From positions 1,984,001-2,048,000 of the forward strand of contig CBDAQC010000002.1 in the NCBI GenBank assembly GCA_965198915.1: a stretch of 64,000 nt of DNA. The letters run 5' to 3'. Made by a program: the position numbers and the translations under genes. The notes under the pieces are model-generated. The model was not told the origin of the DNA and ran no database searches. It saw only the letters and a list, made by a program, of their open reading frames with translations. The first letter of the stretch is position 1, and each line of letters starts with the position of its first letter. The stretch comes from BOG-908 sp965198915 (GTDB taxonomy: Bacteria > Pseudomonadota > Alphaproteobacteria > Acetobacterales > Acetobacteraceae). This document shows positions 60,395 through 64,000 of the stretch, in pieces.

Positions 60395-62011
60395 CTACCG
60401 GTCGATCGTCAGGTCGCTGGTCGGCCGCGCGCAGCACAGCAGCGCCAGACCGTCGTCGATCTCGCTCTGCAGGATACCGCCGTCATGGGCCATCTCCACG
60501 CTGCCCGCGAGGACGCGGCTCTTGCACGTGCCACAGACCCCCCTGCAGCAAGCGAACGGCAGCTTCATCCCCGCCTGGCGGGCGGCGGCAAGCACGGTGG
60601 TGGCGCCGCTGCAGACGATCTCGCGGTCCTGTTGGGCGAAACGTATGGTGAAGCTGGCGACAGCGGCCGCTTCCTGCGGCGCCACGGTGGCGACGACCGA
60701 TGGCGGCGCTACGGGACCGGCCGGCGCGGGCGCTTGGCTGGCTGTCCCTAGCCCGGCGCGCAGGCGCTCCACGTACCACTGGCAGAAATCCTCCACCAAC
60801 CCCTCGGTGAACGGCGAGTAAGGCCCGGGCTCGTAGGCCGGGCTGACCACGCCGGCCTGCGTCATTTCCACCAGCACCGCGTCCTGCCGGTTGGTCGCCT
60901 CCCACACCGCCACCAGATTGGCCGGGTCGTAATCCACGCCTTCCACGGCGTCCTTGTGCACCAGCCAGGTGGTGCGCAGCAGCGTGCGCCCGGCCTCCAG
61001 CGGCAGCACGCAGAAGGTCACCGCGTGGTCCGCCATGAAATGGTGCCAGGAATTCGGCTGCGTCCAGAACGTCAGGCCGCCAAGCCGGGTGTCCGTAAGC
61101 CCGCCCAGCAGCACGCGGCAGGCGCTCCGTGTGTCGCGCGTGTGGCTCTCGCCGGCCTGGTCCAGCGGCAGGCGCTCAGTGCGGAAGCCCACCGCCCGCC
61201 CCGTCAGCTTCTCAATCCGGCGGGACGGCAGGCCCGCCGCCTCCCAGCGCGCGTGCAGTTCCTCCACCAGCGCGTCGTAGCGCGCCGCCTGGGCCAGTGC
61301 CTCGCCGTCCAGCGAAGCGGGCGCGAAGCCGAAGCCCTGGGCGAACAGCGGCACCGTCAGCTCGGGATGGTTGGCCGCGCAGTGGTAGCACTCGCGGTTG
61401 TTCTCCATCGTCAGCTTCCAGTTGCCGTGCTCCACCAGATCCACCTGGCGCGCCACCTTCGCGTGGCGCAGCCCGTGCGGCAGCAGGTATGGCGCCATCT
61501 CGGCCGCCATGGCGTCGATGTCCTCCGGCGGGTCGGCCGCCAAGCAGACGAACAGCAGGCCGGCCACCGAGCGCAGCGCCACTGGGCGCAGCCCGCGGCA
61601 GGTCGCGTCGAAGCCCTCGCCCATGTGGTCGGCGAACAGCAGCGCGCCGTCCAAACCGTAGGTCCAGCTATGGTAGCGGCACACCAGGTTGCCGGCACGG
61701 CCGCGCCCGTCCGGCACAAGCTGCGCGCCGCGGTGGCGGCAGACGTTGTGGAAAGCGCGCACCTCGCCGGCCCTGTCGCGCAGGATTACCACCGGCGCCT
61801 GGCCGATGCGTATCGCCATCAGGTCGCCCGGCTCCGGCACGTCCGGCTCCTGGCCCACGAAGATCCAGTTGCGCGCGAAGATCAGGTCCATGTCCGCCTG
61901 AAACACCGCTGAGTCGGTGTAGAACGCGGCGTCCAGACTGTGGCCGGGCCGGCGGTCGCTCAACAGGCGAAGAAGGCTGTCGGACAAGTCTGCACCTTCG
62001 GGTTTAGGCAT
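60395..62011 (-). CDS. Rieske oxygenase alpha subunit fused to a plant-type ferredoxin (betaine-demethylase-like)
   Basis: Residues about 30-420 are a ring-hydroxylating-type oxygenase: Rieske ligands C-x-H (91-93) and C-x2-H (111-114), and the mononuclear-iron segment 'NNRECYHCAANHPEL' (Glu207, His210, His215). This segment is characteristic of glycine-betaine and stachydrine demethylases (GbcA/Stc2). An Ala/Pro linker (about 424-450) leads to a 2Fe-2S ferredoxin domain with C-x4-C-x2-C-x29-C (488, 493, 496, 526). Normally that domain sits on the separate reductase GbcB together with FAD/NADH domains, which are absent here. A separate flavin reductase must be supplied in trans. Confidence 0.85.
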   Translation of the reverse strand: MPKPEGADLSDSLLRLLSDRRPGHSLDAAFYTDSAVFQADMDLIFARNWIFVGQEPDVPEPGDLMAIRIGQAPVVILRDRAGEVRAFHNVCRHRGAQLVPDGRGRAGNLVCRYHSWTYGLDGALLFADHMGEGFDATCRGLRPVALRSVAGLLFVCLAADPPEDIDAMAAEMAPYLLPHGLRHAKVARQVDLVEHGNWKLTMENNRECYHCAANHPELTVPLFAQGFGFAPASLDGEALAQAARYDALVEELHARWEAAGLPSRRIEKLTGRAVGFRTERLPLDQAGESHTRDTRSACRVLLGGLTDTRLGGLTFWTQPNSWHHFMADHAVTFCVLPLEAGRTLLRTTWLVHKDAVEGVDYDPANLVAVWEATNRQDAVLVEMTQAGVVSPAYEPGPYSPFTEGLVEDFCQWYVERLRAGLGTASQAPAPAGPVAPPSVVATVAPQEAAAVASFTIRFAQQDREIVCSGATTVLAAARQAGMKLPFACCRGVCGTCKSRVLAGSVEMAHDGGILQSEIDDGLALLCCARPTSDLTIDR

Positions 62012-62077
62012 GTTTGCCGGATCAGCCCGGCCGCCGCTAACGAAAAAGCGGCATCTTCTGTCTGTTTTCCGACATGT

Positions 62078-62098
62078 CCGTTTTGCACTGCAAAACGG
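62078..62098. promoter_or_regulatory. 21-bp perfect palindrome in the oxygenase-proV divergent promoter region
   Basis: CCGTTTTGCA (62078-62087), a central C, then TGCAAAACGG (62089-62098) form a perfect inverted repeat. A related half, TGTCTGTTTTCC, lies just to the left (62060-62071), echoing TGTCCGTTTTGC. Such symmetry in a divergent control region suggests an operator for a dimeric regulator. It is 67 bp from the oxygenase start and 74 bp from proV. Confidence 0.6.
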
Positions 62099-62171
62099 CG
62101 TTCCACGCCGCGCCGGGCCGGTGTTACGCTCGCGTGATCGTTAGGGGAACTTTCCGCTGACCACGCACGCG

Positions 62172-63278
62172 ATGCCCGGCTCCCCGATGATCGAGACAGA
62201 GGGTCTGCGTTGCGTGTTCGGCGCACGCGAGCGCGACGCCGCGGCCATGCTGGCAGCCGGCGAGGACCGCGCCACCATCATGGAGCGCACCGGCACCGTC
62301 ATCGCCCTGAACGACGTGACATTGCGGGTGAACGAGGGCGAGCTGCTCGTCGTCATGGGCCTGTCCGGCAGCGGCAAGAGCACGCTGCTGCGCTGCCTGA
62401 ACCGCCTGGTCACGCCCAGCGCGGGCAGCATACGCGTCGCTGGCCAGGACGTGATGGCGATGCGCGCGCCGGAACTGCGGCAGTTCCGCAGGCGCCATTT
62501 CGGCATGGTGTTCCAGCATTTCGCCCTGCTGGCGAACCGCACCGTGCTGGAAAACGTGGAGTTCGGCCTGGAAGTACAGGGCGTCCCCCGCCCGGCGCGC
62601 CGCCGCGCCGCGGAACAGGCGCTGGGCCTCGTGGGCCTGGCCGGCTGGGAGGCCAAGCGGCCGTCGCAGCTCTCCGGCGGCATGAAGCAGCGCGCCGGCC
62701 TGGCCCGCGCGCTGGCCGCGGACGCCCAGATCCTGCTGATGGACGAGGCGTTCAGCGCGCTGGACCCGCTGATACGCCACGACATGCAGGCCGAGCTGGT
62801 TGCCCTGCAGCGCCGCCTGCGCAAGACCATCGTCTTCGTCAGCCACGATCTGGACGAGGCGGTGGCGCTGGGCGGCCGCATCGTTCTGATGATGGACGGC
62901 GCCATTGTGCAGGACGGCACGGCGGAGAGCATCCTGGCCACGCCGAAAACCCCCTACGTGAAGCGCTTCGTCGAGCACCTCGACGTCTCCTGCGTGCTGC
63001 GCGTGCGCACGCTGGCCGATCCCCACGCCCCGCCGCCGCCTGCCGCCTGGCCGGTGCTGCAAGGCGGCATGACGCTGCGCGAGGTGCTGCCGCTGCTGGC
63101 CGACGGGCCGGACGGGCTGGCGGTGCAGGACGAGGCCGGACGCTACCTCGGCGTGCTGTCCCGCCGCGCCGCCCTGGCCGCGCTCGCCCGCCAGAAGCTG
63201 AAGGAGGAGCCCGCATGGCCATCCCGGTCCCCCGCTTCCCACTCGACGAACTATGCGACAGCGCCCTCGATTGGCTGA
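62172..63278 (+). CDS. proV: ProV/OpuA-type ABC transporter ATPase (glycine betaine/proline uptake)
   Basis: The 368-residue ATPase has the QAT-family N-terminus, Walker A 'GLSGSGKST', Q-loop 'VFQHFALL', ABC signature 'LSGGMKQRAGLARALAAD', Walker B 'ILLMDEAFSALDPL', and a C-terminal CBS-like region (about 295-345). It energises import of quaternary amines. The first ATG lacks a clear ribosome site, and a second ATG five codons on is possible. The last 20 codons overlap the proW start, which has its own AAGGAGGAG. Confidence 0.88.
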   Translation: MPGSPMIETEGLRCVFGARERDAAAMLAAGEDRATIMERTGTVIALNDVTLRVNEGELLVVMGLSGSGKSTLLRCLNRLVTPSAGSIRVAGQDVMAMRAPELRQFRRRHFGMVFQHFALLANRTVLENVEFGLEVQGVPRPARRRAAEQALGLVGLAGWEAKRPSQLSGGMKQRAGLARALAADAQILLMDEAFSALDPLIRHDMQAELVALQRRLRKTIVFVSHDLDEAVALGGRIVLMMDGAIVQDGTAESILATPKTPYVKRFVEHLDVSCVLRVRTLADPHAPPPPAAWPVLQGGMTLREVLPLLADGPDGLAVQDEAGRYLGVLSRRAALAALARQKLKEEPAWPSRSPASHSTNYATAPSIG

Positions 63279-64000
63279 CCGCGCATCTGTCCGGCGCCAC
63301 GCGGGTGGTCAGCCACGCCGTCTCCGCCTGGGTGGGCGGGCTGACGGCGGCGCTGCAGGCCGTCCCGCCGCTGCTGTTCATCGCCGTAGCCGCCGCACTG
63401 GCCTGGCGCGCGGCCGGCTGGCGCCTGGGGCTGCTGACACTGGCGGGGCTGCTGTTCCTGTGGGATCTCGGATTGTGGGCGCCGATGGTGGCCACGCTGG
63501 TGCTGGTCGTGGCCTCGACCTCGGTGGCCGTGCTGATCGGCCTGCCGCTCGGCATCGCCGCCGCCCTGAACCGGCGCGCCTGGCGCCTGGCCGCCCCCTG
63601 CCTGGACGTGATGCAGACCATGCCGAGCTTCGTCTATTTGATTCCGGCCATCCCGTTCTTCGGCCTGGGCGCGGTGTCCGCCTGCTTCGCCACCGTGATC
63701 TTCGCCGCCCCGCCCACCGTACGGCTGACCGCCTTGGGCATATTGCAGGTGCCGCACGAGCTGACCGAGGCCGCGGACGCGTTCGGCTGCACGCCGTGGC
63801 AGAAGCTGGTGAAGGTGCAACTGCCGAACGCGACCCCCACGATCATGGCGGGGATCAACCAGACGATCATGCTGGCGCTGTCCATGGTAGTGATCGCGGC
63901 GATGATCGGCGCCGGCGGGCTGGGGCGCGAGGTGTGGAGCGCCATACAGCGTTTGGAAGCCGGGCGGGGGTTCCAGGCAGGTATTGCGATTGCGGTGCTG
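63215..64000 (+). CDS. proW: ProW-type ABC transporter permease (partial at right edge)
   Basis: The ATG at 63215 is six bases after AAGGAGGAG and overlaps proV by 64 bp. The 262 codons in the window begin 'MAIPVPRFPLDELCDSALDW', include several membrane helices, and carry the permease motif region 'ADAFGCTPWQKLVKVQLPNA' (EAA loop) and 'MSVVIAAMIGAGGLG'-type sequence ('SMVVIAAMIGAGGLGREV'). This matches ProW/OpuAB permeases for glycine betaine. The gene continues beyond the window, and the binding protein ProX would be expected next. Confidence 0.88.
   Translation, partial: MAIPVPRFPLDELCDSALDWLTAHLSGATRVVSHAVSAWVGGLTAALQAVPPLLFIAVAAALAWRAAGWRLGLLTLAGLLFLWDLGLWAPMVATLVLVVASTSVAVLIGLPLGIAAALNRRAWRLAAPCLDVMQTMPSFVYLIPAIPFFGLGAVSACFATVIFAAPPTVRLTALGILQVPHELTEAADAFGCTPWQKLVKVQLPNATPTIMAGINQTIMLALSMVVIAAMIGAGGLGREVWSAIQRLEAGRGFQAGIAIAVL

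Overview
The window is GC-rich DNA from an alphaproteobacterium that makes bacteriochlorophyll a. It is dominated by a nearly complete photosynthesis gene cluster (about 1.0-45.6 kb). The type-2 reaction-centre genes (pufLMC, puhABC), LH1 genes (pufBA), the chlorophyllide reductase and dark-operative protochlorophyllide reductase genes, the oxygen-dependent cyclase acsF, and ppsR/aerR point to a purple non-sulfur or aerobic anoxygenic phototroph. A pqq locus, NasA/NirBD nitrate assimilation, palindromic GGGGC-type repeats and the gene order suggest Rhodospirillales, possibly Acetobacteraceae. This placement is inference. PufL keeps the His equivalent to L168, which argues against the Zn-bacteriochlorophyll genus Acidiphilium.

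Layout. (1) 0-0.6 kb: the start of pqqC, pqqA with its promoter and downstream hairpin, and tRNA-Ser(CGA). (2) 1.0-11.7 kb, minus strand: the superoperon crtE-crtF-bchC-bchX-bchY-bchZ-pufB-pufA-pufL-pufM-pufC, with two perfect PpsR boxes (TGT-N12-ACA) before bchC. (3) 11.8-14.2 kb, plus strand: crtD-crtC, where crtC has no normal start codon. A 111-bp MITE-like palindrome follows. (4) 14.4-22.7 kb, minus strand: crtI-crtB-small membrane ORF, behind a perfect PpsR box; and bchI-bchD-bchO-small membrane ORF, with a tri-haem cytochrome c gene upstream of bchI. (5) 22.9-24.0 kb, plus strand: psiE-like and tspO. (6) 24.0-29.7 kb, minus strand: hemC, bchP, bchG, ppsR, aerR. (7) 30.0-45.6 kb, plus strand: one tightly coupled operon, bchF-N-B-H-L-M-lhaA-puhA-B-C-orf105-acsF-puhE-hemA. 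Tandem imperfect PpsR sites lie between aerR and bchF.

To the right, 46.0-52.8 kb is a nitrate-assimilation block (nasA, a small unknown gene, nirB, nirD, and a convergent MFS nitrate transporter). Both outer promoters look like sigma-54 (-24/-12) elements. At 53.0-57.1 kb are an aldehyde dehydrogenase, an alanine-glyoxylate-type aminotransferase and an MFS carrier. At 57.2-64.0 kb lies a putative betaine/N-methyl-compound locus: a DgcA-like flavoenzyme, a GlxA/GbdR-type AraC regulator, a Rieske oxygenase fused to its own plant-type ferredoxin, and a ProVW-type ABC importer. A perfect 21-bp palindrome sits in the divergent promoter region.

How it fits together: HemA and HemC supply tetrapyrrole precursors. 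BchHDI, BchM, AcsF, BchLNB, BchF, BchXYZ, BchC, BchG and BchP build bacteriochlorophyll a. CrtE, B, I, C, D and F build spirilloxanthin-type carotenoids. PufLMC and PuhA form the reaction centre, PufBA form LH1, and LhaA, PuhB, PuhC and PuhE assist assembly. PpsR with AerR probably represses in air. The most unusual items are the crtD-crtC junction, the oxygenase-ferredoxin fusion with its palindrome, the paired sigma-54 promoters (with nasA predicted to be leaderless), and a family of hairpin repeats flanking the accessory genes.
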